DNA from: Meloidogyne chitwoodi
Lineage: Eukaryota; Nematoda; Chromadorea; Rhabditida; Meloidogynidae
Length of the DNA: 64,000 nt
Assembly: GCA_015183035.1 (NCBI GenBank)
Contig: JACZZP010000011.1
Span: forward strand, 2,046,001-2,110,000
Direction: 5' to 3'
Under the pieces are notes generated by a model. The model ran no database searches, was not told the origin of the DNA, and saw nothing but the letters and a program-made list of their open reading frames with translations. Shown here piece by piece: positions 52,401 through 58,416 of the stretch. The translations under genes and the position numbers were made by a program. Within the stretch, counting starts at the first letter, position 1. The number at the start of each line of letters is the position of its first letter.

Positions 52401-53567
52401 TAATTAATTTTTGATAAAATTAAAAATAAATTAATATCTCTCCAACTTTGTATGTGCATAATGCTGACGTTTCCCAATGTTCTTACTGTGAATATAGGTG
52501 ATTCATTAATTAATTCCACAACAGGTTTATCATTGCAAAACCTTTGTAAAATTAAAATAAAATTAATTTTTTAATTAATTTAAATAAATTTATAATTTCT
52601 TTAAATTATCCACCATTCAAATTCAGCAATAGGCCAACTTTGAACTTCTGCAACTAATGTTACTTTATCTGTCGGTTGTAACCGATAGGCTTTTATTCTC
52701 TACAAAAAAAATTTTTAATTTTATTTGAGTACATTTGAGTCTCAATTTTATTTGAGTACATTTGAGTCTCAATTGTATTTTACATTTGAGTCTCAATTTT
52801 ATTTCAGTGCATTTGAGTCTCATTTTATTTAAATATTCTGTTTAAATTTCTAAGACTCAAATGTCATACCAAAAAGTACCCAAAATTTCCTTCCCAAACC
52901 TGTTTAAATTTTGGAGGATTTACAACCACAAAAGATTTAATTTCTGAAGAAAAATGTTCTTCTGTTCTGAGAATATCACTATGACCTTCATTTTCTATTA
53001 AATATGTTTGTTGTAGCGATAATGAAGCAGAATTATCATCCACTAAACTACTAGCTTCTGAATTATCTTCTGATGGGTTACGATGAATTTCTAAAAATTT
53101 TTAAATGTTTTAAAATTATTTTTATTTTCCTTTTTACCTTTTCTTTTATGTTTAGGCATTTCAAGTGATAAAATAATATTATTTTTTGTTTTTTCTTCTT
53201 TTGATGAATCTCTCCCATTCATATTTATTGATAAAGGGTTTGTTGATGATTCAACTTTTTGTTGCTTATTTATACCATTTTGAATTGGTTTATTTAATTC
53301 TGGGGAATTTATTGGCTTTGAGGAATCAGAACTGTGTTGTTTCTGATTTTGCTTCATATCTTCATGTTTCTGATTTATGTTCTTATTTGTATTTTTATTC
53401 TGATTTTGATTTATGCTCTGATTTTTATTCTGATCTTTATCTATGCTCTGATTTTGATTCTGATTTGTATTTTTATTTATATTCTGATTTTTATTTTGAT
53501 TTGTATTTAAATTTTGATCTATCTTCTGAGTTTGACTTACTCCCCCCTTCTTTGGAGGAGAAGACAT
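4980..53567 (-). CDS. Giant titin-like (TTN-1-type) muscle protein gene, whole span
   Basis: One multi-exon gene read from ATG 53567 to the TAA at 4980-4982; several dozen exons, mostly with small introns, about 13,000 codons by rough sum. Order: Asn/Gln-rich leader; about eight Ig domains with acidic and Lys-rich linkers; a 5,962-codon helical repeat exon; linkers; two Ig domains; a 2,090-codon coiled-coil exon; about seven Ig and five fibronectin-III domains; a Glu/Lys linker; two Ig; an Asn-rich exon; four terminal Ig domains. Reading phase was checked across many boundaries (for example 44800/44755, 26870/26713, 25853/25577, 22392, 16122), supporting a single protein. Mixed Ig/FnIII arrays with long charged coiled coils are characteristic of nematode titin. 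No kinase domain is visible, so a related worm sarcomere giant cannot be excluded. Expected to act in the muscle sarcomere as an elastic or spacing scaffold (inference). Confidence 0.65.
7460..7806 (-). CDS. Giant gene: Ser/Thr-rich linker exons
   Basis: Short exons between the Asn-rich exon and the C-terminal Ig domains encode polar low-complexity sequence, e.g. ISSTQSSSTFASISLDEDG, followed by a segment with TTTTNDD and DNGKLKFNGENL. The 5' exon joins the Asn-rich exon in phase through the GTATGT donor at 8227-8232. No domain recognised; probably a disordered linker. Confidence 0.5.
7860..8095. repeat. Intronic A+T-rich repeats with AGAATTAA / AATCAGAATAAA motifs
   Basis: This large intron holds degenerate iterations of motifs such as CAGAATAAACTTAAG and AAGTTTGAACT. 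The same material fills introns at about 6230-6500 and 10020-10280, and a cleaner tandem version is at 48575-48815. An intronic repeat family specific to this genome; no coding potential. Confidence 0.45.
8233..9032 (-). CDS. Giant gene: asparagine-rich low-complexity exon
   Basis: An 800 bp exon encodes about 266 residues made mainly of Asn, Ile, Asp and Lys (runs such as NNNNIDNKDISSNN and repeats of NINNKFEINNDKNIKISNN-type units), after a short lead LPEEENTCINNC. The canonical donor GTATGT at 8232-8227 gives the phase needed by the next exon, so the further open sequence down to 8100 is intron. The exon follows an Ig domain in phase 0. Asn-rich tracts of this type are usually disordered and sometimes prion-like; no function is assigned. 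It may have grown from AT-rich repeats (AAT/AAC codons). Confidence 0.6.
9199..10010 (-). CDS. Giant gene: two Ig domains between the Glu/Lys linker and Asn-rich exon
   Basis: The first domain spans the end of the 10292-10961 exon and two small exons: AKW/FKDGKLLNTRTLKHK, then KLVINKVEKADEG, then LYKLDLEVTTKEQ. A linker (APRFVKKPKPS) leads into the second domain with SRICLSGSFSGFPFPTIKW, LEILKFTPSEHEG and TYTALIQNDIGTDSVS. They lack some Ig cysteines but keep the core Trp and the strand-F Tyr. This region follows the FnIII pair, where titin/twitchin-like proteins normally have a kinase. Confidence 0.6.
10292..10961 (-). CDS. Giant gene: Glu/Lys-rich linker exon
   Basis: A single 670 bp exon encoding about 223 residues, mostly Glu and Lys (IEEKSDKNSEKIIEEKSP and similar), with a short Ser run and a basic/phosphosite-like start (KKISISKESGGG). 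The end (EVPLSDTEAVEGQIRVEL) enters the next Ig domain. The exon lies directly after the last FnIII domain. Likely an extended or helical charged spacer; it occupies the place where a kinase would be expected and shows no kinase motif. Confidence 0.65.
11053..12090 (-). CDS. Giant gene: two fibronectin type III domains
   Basis: The first domain (12085 to about 11750) begins VPSAPINLRARNITSSSVDI and has the FnIII core YWNLTESD, YTIQGLYPGESYAFRVLAFN and ESEP. It is followed by an acidic/basic linker with RRRLSS. The second (about 11430 to 11053) is more divergent: TKAVLSWEKIDRAILYGIER then TGRYVYRIVAKLPG, followed by a Ser/Asp-rich tail. Between them lies an intron of about 200 bp. FnIII pairs like this normally precede the kinase in titin-like proteins. 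Confidence 0.7.
12095..13652 (-). CDS. Giant gene: four Ig domains
   Basis: In gene order. Domain 1 (13600 to 13260): PILTKTLRDALIPKKDEVCL, PSPLFVWLKNGEEI, DEGYYTCQIS. Domain 2 (13240 to 12960): INSFAEKITATEGKDVVLEC, ASVKWTRNKRH, DSGIYTCEIE, a textbook I-set domain with both cysteines. Domain 3 (12950 to 12620): TICHYGEKIPLYG, EDVIWYKDGLP, ESDVGEYSIAL. Domain 4 (12410 to 12100): GDEFTVTANLLGWPTPKLSI with IRCLNRSHSGR, then ASNEFGEDSAYIDLKVLDVP leading into the FnIII domain. Confidence 0.75.
13655..14815 (-). CDS. Giant gene: three consecutive fibronectin type III domains
   Basis: FnIII 1 (14815 to 14480): CFLKWNPPIASGVTEERERI, then LDYDTDYVFRVAATNRFGVG. FnIII 2 (14430 to 14150): SAPRVSYTYEKSVRLEWDEC, WDTGGSPLFGYDVF, then CIFKVEAQNYAGL. 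FnIII 3 (14100 to 13620): VPKVTILGGTRVRVSWDMPG, KHFVIQ, then VPYRIRVLLRSTGELG. The Trp, the Tyr in strand F and the NxxG turn typical of FnIII are recognisable in at least two of the three. They are preceded by an Ig domain, giving an Ig-Fn-Fn-Fn-Ig supermodule. Confidence 0.7.
14830..15974 (-). CDS. Giant gene: three Ig domains after the coiled coil
   Basis: The exon ending at about 15540 begins FVSLPDPEMIASRDDTVVFE, joined in phase to the coiled-coil exon. It gives one Ig domain (EDNVQWQINGKSL, TIENVVPKDSG) and most of a second (FAEKLPRKVIANVGD, KISWYHNGQLL), completed by the small exon at 15220-15305. The third domain (15177 to 14860) has LYLNNELL and RRELSRRDRGIYKLVLFNEY, then DVPDAPSGL leading into FnIII. 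Some canonical cysteines are missing, as is common in sarcomeric Ig domains. Confidence 0.7.
16122..22392 (-). CDS. Giant gene: long charged coiled-coil exon with seven ~220-residue repeats
   Basis: One exon of 6,271 bp (about 2,090 codons) with no intron, extremely rich in Lys, Glu and Asp. It contains seven long repeats; each has the anchor KMEEEQE(K/R)A(K/R)KL, then EELLAKKK, EETLRKRREAEEKSK, MDELAKKRKES, KKSLEEKKLAEQRA, KALEEQKE(I/V)DT and EEERP. Anchors lie near 22295, 21005, 20335, 19665, 18985, 18310 and 17640, about 665-685 bp apart except for the first interval. The last quarter is a diverged continuation, ending in a unique acidic segment (EEEEWEWVEEESD) before the next Ig domain. 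Such E/K-rich sequence predicts long alpha helices (coiled coil or single helix). The opposite strand is also open over most of this length, an effect of composition. Confidence 0.75.
22425..22665 (-). CDS. Giant gene: two short linker exons before the coiled coil
   Basis: Exon 1 encodes a Pro/Glu/Lys-rich segment (EPSPKVPEKKDEEKKKKK, then PSALFIPK). Exon 2 encodes EINSLYGDPSVKVSPTVKEV. They connect the preceding Ig pair to the coiled-coil exon in phase 0. No domain; probably flexible. Confidence 0.55.
22934..23610 (-). CDS. Giant gene: pair of divergent Ig domains
   Basis: Exons 23158-23610 and 22934-23114 join in phase. The first Ig domain starts at the end of the upstream linker (FLTKERIIIGELDKRLFVHL) and continues CRFLVDCNGDCWGIMLIF, then VEQIGDYIFIANNEQG. 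After a short linker the second runs ELNLNGNEQLNFVIEGDPLP, HIEMWIEKSG, then ESGDIIVLQAINVFGEI. Canonical cysteines are partly absent. These two domains separate the Lys/Glu/Ala linker from the coiled-coil exon. Confidence 0.55.
23653..25577 (-). CDS. Giant gene: Lys/Glu/Ala/Ser-rich linker exon
   Basis: A 1,925 bp exon, about 641 codons, dominated by short degenerate units such as KSEANVKS, KSVAKLREKHSEAK and KIKSEANSK, then Glu/Leu-rich stretches (YEAELLELEEAETNQFL). Its downstream end enters an Ig domain. It joins the small exon at 25853 in phase (donor GTAAGT). It resembles an elastic or helical insertion between Ig blocks as in titins, without PEVK composition. Function inferred only. Confidence 0.6.
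25853..26714 (-). CDS. Giant gene: three small acidic exons after the repeat exon
   Basis: Exons at about 26497-26713 (QYLNVDVDIEAGEEASSTDG, then DFMDVDVILEDLKQEDR), about 26330-26400 (DISESISLSKEPIEKVFAEE) and 25853-25891 (ASLDVFDVEIAKG) join in phase from the repeat exon to the next linker exon. The middle intron is about 440 bp and the last about 275 bp. Acidic, no recognised domain. They establish that the repeat exon is not the end of a gene. Confidence 0.55.
26870..44755 (-). CDS. Giant gene: single 17.9 kb exon encoding a ~5,600-residue KKKDDELAA repeat helix
   Basis: The exon is 17,886 bp (5,962 codons) with no stop. The N-terminal 160 or so residues are unique and acidic (VDINFEDVDVLDVNLYESFE). 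About 620 tandem 9-residue units follow, and then a unique C-terminal segment of about 180 residues (RSSSIDLDLSLTPLHLL, then a basic KKKKVKNED stretch). Boundaries: the upstream exon starts at 44800 and joins in phase across a 44 bp intron; the donor at 26868-26869 leads to the acidic exons. Unit composition (Lys x3, Asp/Glu x3, Leu, Ala x2) predicts a highly charged, very stable alpha helix. Likely a rigid or force-dependent spacer within the sarcomeric protein (inference). Confidence 0.75.
27416..44268. repeat. 27 bp coding minisatellite, about 620 copies, with higher-order structure
   Basis: Plus-strand unit: TTCTTTTTAGCGGCCAATTC + ATCATCC (27 bp), coding KKKDDELAA on the minus strand. Variants: KKKIDELAA, KKKIDELAT, KKKEDELAA, KKKDEEIAA, KKKDEEMAA, KKKIEEIPA, and 24 bp units coding KKDDELAA or KKKDELAA. 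All visible length changes are multiples of three. Two zones differ: about 36050-44268 contains the DEEIAA and EDELAA types in recurring cassettes; below about 36050 these two types are absent, and the 24 bp units (first seen at about 36270) are concentrated there. Each unit has one CpG (GCGGCC context) in an otherwise A+T-rich setting. Confidence 0.9.
44800..46870 (-). CDS. Giant gene: Ig domains just upstream of the repeat exon
   Basis: Exons encode three Ig-like domains in order. The first is partial/divergent (about 46650 to 46070): TNLTFVRNFEGLES, EYNCANAIGI, then a linker. The second (about 45990 to 45640): EFLEKLPSEPIELLEGERQV, PIPTVTWWIGNELI, EISCGLRSSAGMNKC. A basic, Ser-rich linker exon follows (45590 to 45300, with SAVERRLSRESLSTVLERLD). 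The third (45195 to 44800): EGQSITLFATCVGANRLIW, then LNIYDEASYSCEGINEYG, whose end joins the repeat exon in phase. Confidence 0.65.
44945..45105. repeat. Tandem duplication of an intron including its donor site
   Basis: The intron within the last Ig domain before the repeat exon contains two similar ~80 bp segments (44945-45025 and 45027-45105). Each ends with the exon-end/donor sequence AATGATGAGTAAGTT (read on the minus strand). Only the outer donor (near 45105) follows the real exon; the inner one is a decoy copy. Confidence 0.45.
46890..48527 (-). CDS. Giant gene: acidic/Lys-rich low-complexity exons
   Basis: Two exons, 48271-48527 and about 46895-48159, encode about 500 residues rich in Glu, Lys and Ser. 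Examples are KKKTEAQTKKKKQKEENN, EEELAARLSQRRPSQQQ, then RLEIEQKIKQHRNEIEAQ and several LLQKQNEE-type Gln-rich heptad-like stretches. The 111 bp intron between them (48160-48270) is a multiple of three and has no stop, so retention would not break the frame. No named domain; predicted helical/disordered linker. Confidence 0.6.
48188..48252. mobile_element. 65 bp palindromic MITE-like insertion in an intron
   Basis: CAGTTGACTCTCGTTATAAG at 48188 pairs with the inverted CTTATAACGAGGATCAACTG ending at 48252, with only a short loop. Similar GTTATAAGGACACC motifs occur at about 49363-49480 in another intron. The CAGT-type ends recall pogo/Tigger-class miniature elements; no clear TA target duplication is seen. 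Confidence 0.45.
48528..48830. repeat. Intron with tandem AAAAAATCAGAATAAA repeats
   Basis: At 48575-48815 about seven copies of AAAAATCAGAATAAA alternate with AACACCACTTCCAACTT-type spacers, forming a compound ~45 bp tandem repeat. The plus strand happens to be open here but shows nothing protein-like beyond the repeat. The same core motif in opposite orientation forms the Asn/Gln-rich coding repeats of the gene's first exon. Confidence 0.6.
48835..50650 (-). CDS. Giant gene: acidic linker, two Ig domains and a Lys-rich tail
   Basis: In gene order: an acidic linker exon (50645 to 50375; EEESDEEEDEFSIKNERE-like); an Ig domain (50340 to 49780; PGGLPLVLELKTESESDCTI, RWYLRNFEL, GMYKAVIQNDHGMATFEC); a proline-containing linker (SPTPPPIFKPEKQRKKL); a partial Ig domain (about 49600 to 49140; AQFQWKHNNFEIKPNDQ, EVHAVNKLGKDI); and a Lys/Glu-rich tail (DKKKLKKKKTGKEKQLAKTL). 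The intron at 49865-50150 contains unrelated repeat sequence. Confidence 0.6.
49363..49485. repeat. Repeat of GTTATAAGGACACC-type motifs in an intron
   Basis: Four degenerate copies (CCGTTATAAGGACACC, CCCATTATAAGTACACCC, TTCCGTTATATGGACACCC and the inverted GGTGTCCTTATAT) lie within about 120 bp. They share the core of the palindromic element at 48188-48252, suggesting a decayed array or nested copies of one miniature element. Confidence 0.4.
50715..50876. repeat. Intronic minisatellite, ~26 bp unit (six copies)
   Basis: Head-to-tail copies of ATTAGAGTCTCAAACATATT + TTTGAAT occur about six times with few differences, inside the intron after the third Ig domain. No coding role. Confidence 0.75.
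50883..53090 (-). CDS. Giant gene: N-terminal three Ig domains and linkers
   Basis: Exon 2 (about 52900-53090) is an acidic/Ser-rich linker. Ig 1 (52700 to 52280): KVTLVAEVQSWPIAEFEWWF, then GIYTCAAKNSAGVSKSYGYI. A Pro/Thr-rich linker follows (SPPPTPTTPGPTPSKRSKRP). Ig 2 (52140 to 51570): VRPVADRYIWYLDGRQIAEL, GYTCVAKNEAGIAKST. A Ser/Arg-rich linker (RERYSASRTKTTIHTTVVHR) and then Ig 3 (51190 to 50900): KKPFELHVACQSNPPAQINW, EGIYTAEASNAYGTAKCETL. These are I-set domains typical of sarcomeric giants; the linkers are probable phosphorylation/flexible regions. Confidence 0.65.
52722..52862. repeat. Intronic minisatellite based on CATTTGAGTCTCAATTTTAT
   Basis: Four to five imperfect tandem copies (unit 24-28 bp) lie in the intron before Ig domain 1. 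The core GAGTCTCAA is shared with the minisatellite at 50715-50876, so both may descend from one repeat family. Confidence 0.65.
53138..53567 (-). CDS. Giant gene: first coding exon, Asn/Gln/Lys-rich N-terminus
   Basis: ATG at 53567 starts MSSPPKKGGVSQTQKIDQNL; 143 codons plus one base to a GTAAAA donor. Residues about 20-75 are degenerate NQNKNQN units (AAT CAG AAT AAA codons). The rest is Ser/Lys-rich and ends PKHKRKG. Chosen as start because it is the first in-frame ATG of the open exon and sequence upstream is A+T-rich with no acceptor close by. No signal peptide. The next exon (ending at 53090) joins in phase. Confidence 0.55.
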
Positions 53568-55119
53568 GTTGTTTTAATTAAATTAAAGTGTATATTATTA
53601 AATAGTTGCAATGGTTTATTAAAAAATTAAAAATATATATTCTGTGTAACCTGTAACCTAAAATAATTATATTTTACAAAATAAAATTGTTTTTAAAAAT
53701 TGAATTTAATTTTTTTATTTAATTTTTAGGTTCACCAAGAAATAATTTTCTGGTATATAACAAAAACATAAAAAAAGCAGTCAAATGATTAGTGTTGTTT
53801 TTGATTTTTTTGTTAAAATCCAAAAAAAAAATAATTTTCAGCCTACACATAAATACTTTTACTCTCTTTATTTTTAACACAAATGCTACCACACATTTGT
53901 CCGTTCTCTCATTCATTTTTTCCAAATGAGTAAATGAAAATTTAAGTTATGTCTTCTAGGCAATTGGCGTGCTAAAATAAAAAATATTTTTTTTTAAAAA
54001 ACAAGAGTGAGAAATGAATGGATAAAAGTAATATCTCTCTTTCTTTTTGCTTGATTTTTAATGACTATTTATTTTTTGTGGTAAAAACTTGGGGGAATTT
54101 TACTTATTTTTAGTTTGCATTACTGAGTTAAATGCTTATCGATCATTGGAACAAAATGTATTGGGACCAACTGTGATCAATGTACCTATTTGTATCATTG
54201 GACCGTCTTGGATCATTGGGACCACAACAGACCATTGGGAAACTCAATTAGAGTAATTGAGACCAAATTAAGGAAAATTAAGACCAAAAAATTAAAAAAT
54301 AAGGTCAATATTTTCACTTTTTTAAGCATAACTTTAAAAATAATTAACCTAGATTTTTTATTTTAAGCTTATTTTGAAACCAATTTAATTCTCTATCGAA
54401 TGATATCAAAATTTATTTTATTGGTTAATTCATTCTTAAGTTATCAATAAAAATAGCAAGCTATATCGGTTACTCAACAAGCATGTTTTGGATCAAAGAA
54501 AAGTGAAAAAAATAAAAGTAAAAATATTATAATAGCCAAAATCTTATTTTCTTGTTTTTTCCTTTCTTTTATCTCTTTTTGTCCATGGCATTGATCCGTG
54601 GATTATAAAAATAAAAAAAGATTTTTTTCTTTTCTCACTTGTCAAACAACCAAATGTTAGGTAAAAAATTGACTTTTATTTATTTTTAAGAAAAAAAGTG
54701 GATAATAAATGAAATGAAAAGGGATCAAGCTAAAAAAGAATATTAAAAAATATATAAATTTATTTTTTAAAGTTAATTTTTGTAAAAAGATTAAATTAAT
54801 TCCAATCGCCATTTCAGTGCAAAGGCCTTATATTGTTTTATTTTTCAACATTTCTTAAATGTTCCATTTCTTTTTTAATTCTCTAAAATTACGTCATTCA
54901 AATAAGAATTTTTTAAAATTTAAAAATAAATTTAAAAAAAATTAAATTAAAAATATTCTTAACAATTAAATATCAACACTGAAACGACTTTTTTAATAAA
55001 ATTTAAATAGAGAAATAAAAAAGAGAAAAATATCTCAATAAATAAATATACATGTTTACTCCCCATCCAATAATTATATAAAAAAATAACTACTTTATAT
55101 ATATATATTTCCTTTTCCT
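53568..55119. other. Upstream region of the giant gene, no gene seen
   Basis: A+T-rich intergenic sequence expected to contain the promoter of the giant muscle gene. At 54150-54290 there are several degenerate ATTGGGACCA / GATCATTGG motifs, a local repeat. No convincing exon, tRNA or structured element recognised. Confidence 0.4.
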
Positions 55120-55121
55120 CT

Positions 55122-55216
55122 CATATCGGACGTTGTGGTGCTAACGGTTAGGCACTTGCTGAAGCTTTAGGCCGTCTCATGGCGGGGCTTATAAATCAAC
55201 AACAACAACAACAAAT
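55122..55216 (+). mobile_element. Candidate tRNA-derived SINE fragment with (CAA)n tail
   Basis: GTTGTGGTGCTAACGGTTAG resembles a tRNA-like A-box region (TGGTGCTAACGGTTAGGCAC). It is followed by a GGCCGTCTCATGGCGGGGCT segment and a (CAA)5-type tail at about 55197-55214. A clear B box (GGTTCGANTCC) is not visible, so this may be a truncated or decayed copy. G+C-richer than its surroundings. Confidence 0.35.
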
Positions 55217-56157
55217 AAAAAATTAACCATTTGGTTGTGCCCTGGAGGACTGCGCAAGTTAATAATTTAATTTGTGCTTGTGGAGGTGCGCGGGGCCTAA
55301 ATACGCGCAATGGAGGAAGGAGAAACAAACAAAGTCCCTGCTGTGAGCCTTTCTATAAATTCTAATGACGCAACAATGTCCGCAAAATTTTTTTAAAAAT
55401 TAAAAAAATTAATGGAAAGGAGTGTTAATTTTTCTAATAATTTCATAGTTTCGTCATTATCATTTAAATTTGACAGGTTTATTAAATTATTAAAGATATG
55501 TACTTACAGCTGTTAATTTTCTAAATTTAATTTTTTGTTTTCATTTGGAGTGTAAATTTTTTATTTATTTTCAATTTTGTCATATGATTGTAAAATAAAA
55601 TAAATTATTTTATCTATAGTTGTTTTTTTAAAGAATTTTTTCGACAATAAAAATTGAAGTATAAAAATTAAATTTTTGCTCTTTTTTCTATTGCTATTAA
55701 TTGCGTGACAGTTAAACAAATAACGATCAATTTTATATTTGGTTTATCTTTTTAAAGAATTTAAACTTTAATTTGTTTCTAAATTGTTTATTTTTATTTC
55801 TATTCTCTTTTTTATTTAATAATAAAATAACAAATATTCTATATTTTTAATTTTAGACATTTTTTGAATTTATTTAAAAAATTTCGAATTCACACCATCT
55901 TATTTAAGATTAATTAAATTCTACAGAAAATTCTTTTTTCTTAAAAAAACTTTAATTTTATTGCTACAATTACAAAAAATGTTATTATTTAATTTTGTTT
56001 TTTATGGATTTTGTTTATGTCTTTAAATATTAAAAGTTAATATGATCTACAAGCTAATTGTAAATTAAATTTAATTATAATAAAACGATAAAATAATTTG
56101 AGTGTTTTAATTTTCTACAAAGAAAATTAAAAATCATTAAAATTTTACTAATTTTTA

Positions 56158-56325
56158 GCGGATTACATTAATGCTGCAGCAAATTCTTTCGCTTCTGCTA
56201 ATTCAAATACTGCTGACATCCTTATAAGTCTTAAGGGTCTGGGATTTAAGTCTGCATTATTCATGAAGTACTTGTACCCATCGGTACAACCGCCAGCTAA
56301 ATCCACAAGCATATTATTTTAAATT
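56158..56325. pseudogene. Exon-like remnant of uncertain strand
   Basis: On the minus strand MLVDLAGGCTDGYKYFMNNA and onward is open to a stop at about 56165, ending AKEFAAALM. On the plus strand the same block is open after a TTTTTAG acceptor. The minus-strand start shares the ~17 bp string ATATGCTTGTGGATTTA (as complement) with the palindrome arms (about 57162-57178 and 59588-59604), where it encodes SDMLVDL. It may therefore be a third fragment of the same AGAP-like gene. Not resolved. Confidence 0.3.
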
Positions 56326-57115
56326 TTGAATAAATTCTAGTCACTTTAAAATTTTTATTTTGTTGTTAAAATATAATTTTTAAGCATGACACTCAATTAT
56401 ACAAAGATTTGAATTATTGAAACAAAAAACTGATAATATTTTTATGCTAAATAAAATGGATATAGAAACAATTAGAATTTAATTCAAAAGTTTATACAGA
56501 CAGTTATATTTTGTTAATTTATAAAAATATAAATATTTTAAGTTTTTTATGCCATATGATATACGATACGATATAAATTCATTAATTTAATTTAAAAGAA
56601 TTATTTTTAATAAATTTATTCATTTAAGCATTTAATACAATTTATAATATAGTGGACTGAACAAAATTGGGGAAAAGGAGGTGAAATTATATTATTATAA
56701 TTTTTATTTTAATAAATTTATTTATTTATGTAATTTTTTAAATAATATTTAAATTTATTTAAATATTTTCTTATACGAAAGAAAAGGGAAGGAAGGGATT
56801 ATAAAGGGGGCATTTAAAAATTTATGTGTATATAAATTTTATCTTTTTAAAAATTTTTTCATTTTGCGAAGAGGGTTGCCAAATGGTGTATCAATAGAAT
56901 TCAGCGAGACTGTAGATCCACGCTTGTTGATGTTGTAATTCGAATGTCCGGTGATTCAACGCGTTCATCTATATTTGCTATATCTCTGAGATTGATTTCT
57001 TGTGGAATTATAGATGTGGCTGGTCTCGGATTGTTTGACGACCTTGACAATAATCCAATACTTCTTATTGTTGGCAATTAGGCCATCAGTAACGCAAATT
57101 AATATATCGCGAACA

Positions 57116-58349
57116 ACATTCCACTCACCCTTCTAATGCTCAATTTTGATAAAAAATTAAATCCACAAGCATATCACTAAAAATTCGTCGAACATTGCTG
57201 CCATCCAAACACATAAAATATTTACAAATTTTTTTTGCTCTGCTGTCAAACTTATTTCATTTTCATTTCATGTTTTGTGTTCTATAAATAGTAATTTTTT
57301 CAAATTTAAATTTTACCTTAATTCCAACCAGATATTGGAAATTTTTAACATATGGTGAACGATGTTTTACTGCCTTGTCCAAATTCTAATCCTTTTTCTA
57401 AACTTTGACGACTCTCAAGTGAGAAAACAATAACCAGAGCATCTAACCAATTGGCAAACTAAAAAAACAATTAAAAAAATAAACAATCGAAACTTCATAA
57501 GTTGGTTCATTTGATCCATCATCTCTTATCATTAATAGATAAGAGCATCCTCTAAGATAAATTGGTTTTTCATAACGGCCTCCTTCATCATAATCATTCC
57601 AATTCCACTGGCCAGTCAAGAATTTATTAATGAATGAGTGTTTATAGCCACCTTTGGCCCCAATTACTCCCGTAAAAAAGTAATAAAACCTTAAATTACA
57701 AAATAATACCAGCTTAAAATGAGTATCTCCTCTTGCAAGTGTCCACTCATGACTATTGACAAAAACAGCTTTAATTATTTTCAATTCGTTCTTGATAAGA
57801 TCACTAATATTTTTGTCTTCTATTTGTTTAAGTAAATCATAAATTTTGTTGATAGATGGATTGAAAGATTGAAATGTTTAGCTACTTAACTAGTTGCAAA
57901 GTATTGGATCAACTATTTTTGAATTATCTTCTTCAGAAAAAATAGATGAGATCCATATCATTTTCAGAATCATTCTCTTGAGAATCTTCAGAATTTGTTT
58001 TGACCAAATAAAAAGATACCATCATAGCATTCACCTCCAAATCCTTTGTTTTGTTAACAATTGCAGCTTCATTTCCCTCATCAATGGGTTCTTCGACAAT
58101 TCCAATGTTTAATTCTTCACCAATTGGTCCTTCTGCAAAATTTTCTTCAGCAATTAATTCTTCACCAGTTTCATAATTTTCTTGAGCAATTAATTCTTCT
58201 CCAAATTCAACATTTATTTTTTGTAATGGGGAAATTTTGGATTTTTTGACACTGATTTTTCTAAATTTAAATCTCTAAAAAATATTAAAAAAACTCACAA
58301 ACACATTTGATTTTATTTTGTCTATTCTTTTATTGTTTGTTCTTGTCAT
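57116..58349 (-). pseudogene. AGAP/centaurin-gamma GTPase-like gene fragment, left arm copy
   Basis: Mirror copy of the right-arm gene. ATG at 58349; exon 1 (17 codons), then an exon with Glu-rich text (GEELIAQENYETGEELIAEE) that stops at 57935-57933 after a T run, where another frame (SEEDNSKIVDP) continues. Further on are NPSINKIYDLLKQIEDKNIS, FVNSHEWTLARGD, GGRYEKPIYLRGCSYLLMIR and FANWLDALVIVFSLESRQSL. These match, in order, the GTP-binding domain region of AGAP ArfGAPs as I know that family (HPSI..IYDLIE, FVNSQEWTL, EGGR.KKE, FAAW.DAVVFVFSLE). PH, ArfGAP and ankyrin parts are absent, so a truncated, probably dead copy. Confidence 0.55.
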
Positions 58350-58416
58350 TTTTGGAGTAGTTTCAGTTGTTAAGCAAGAATTTCTGGATTACTTAACAAC
58401 TGAAACTACTCCAAAA

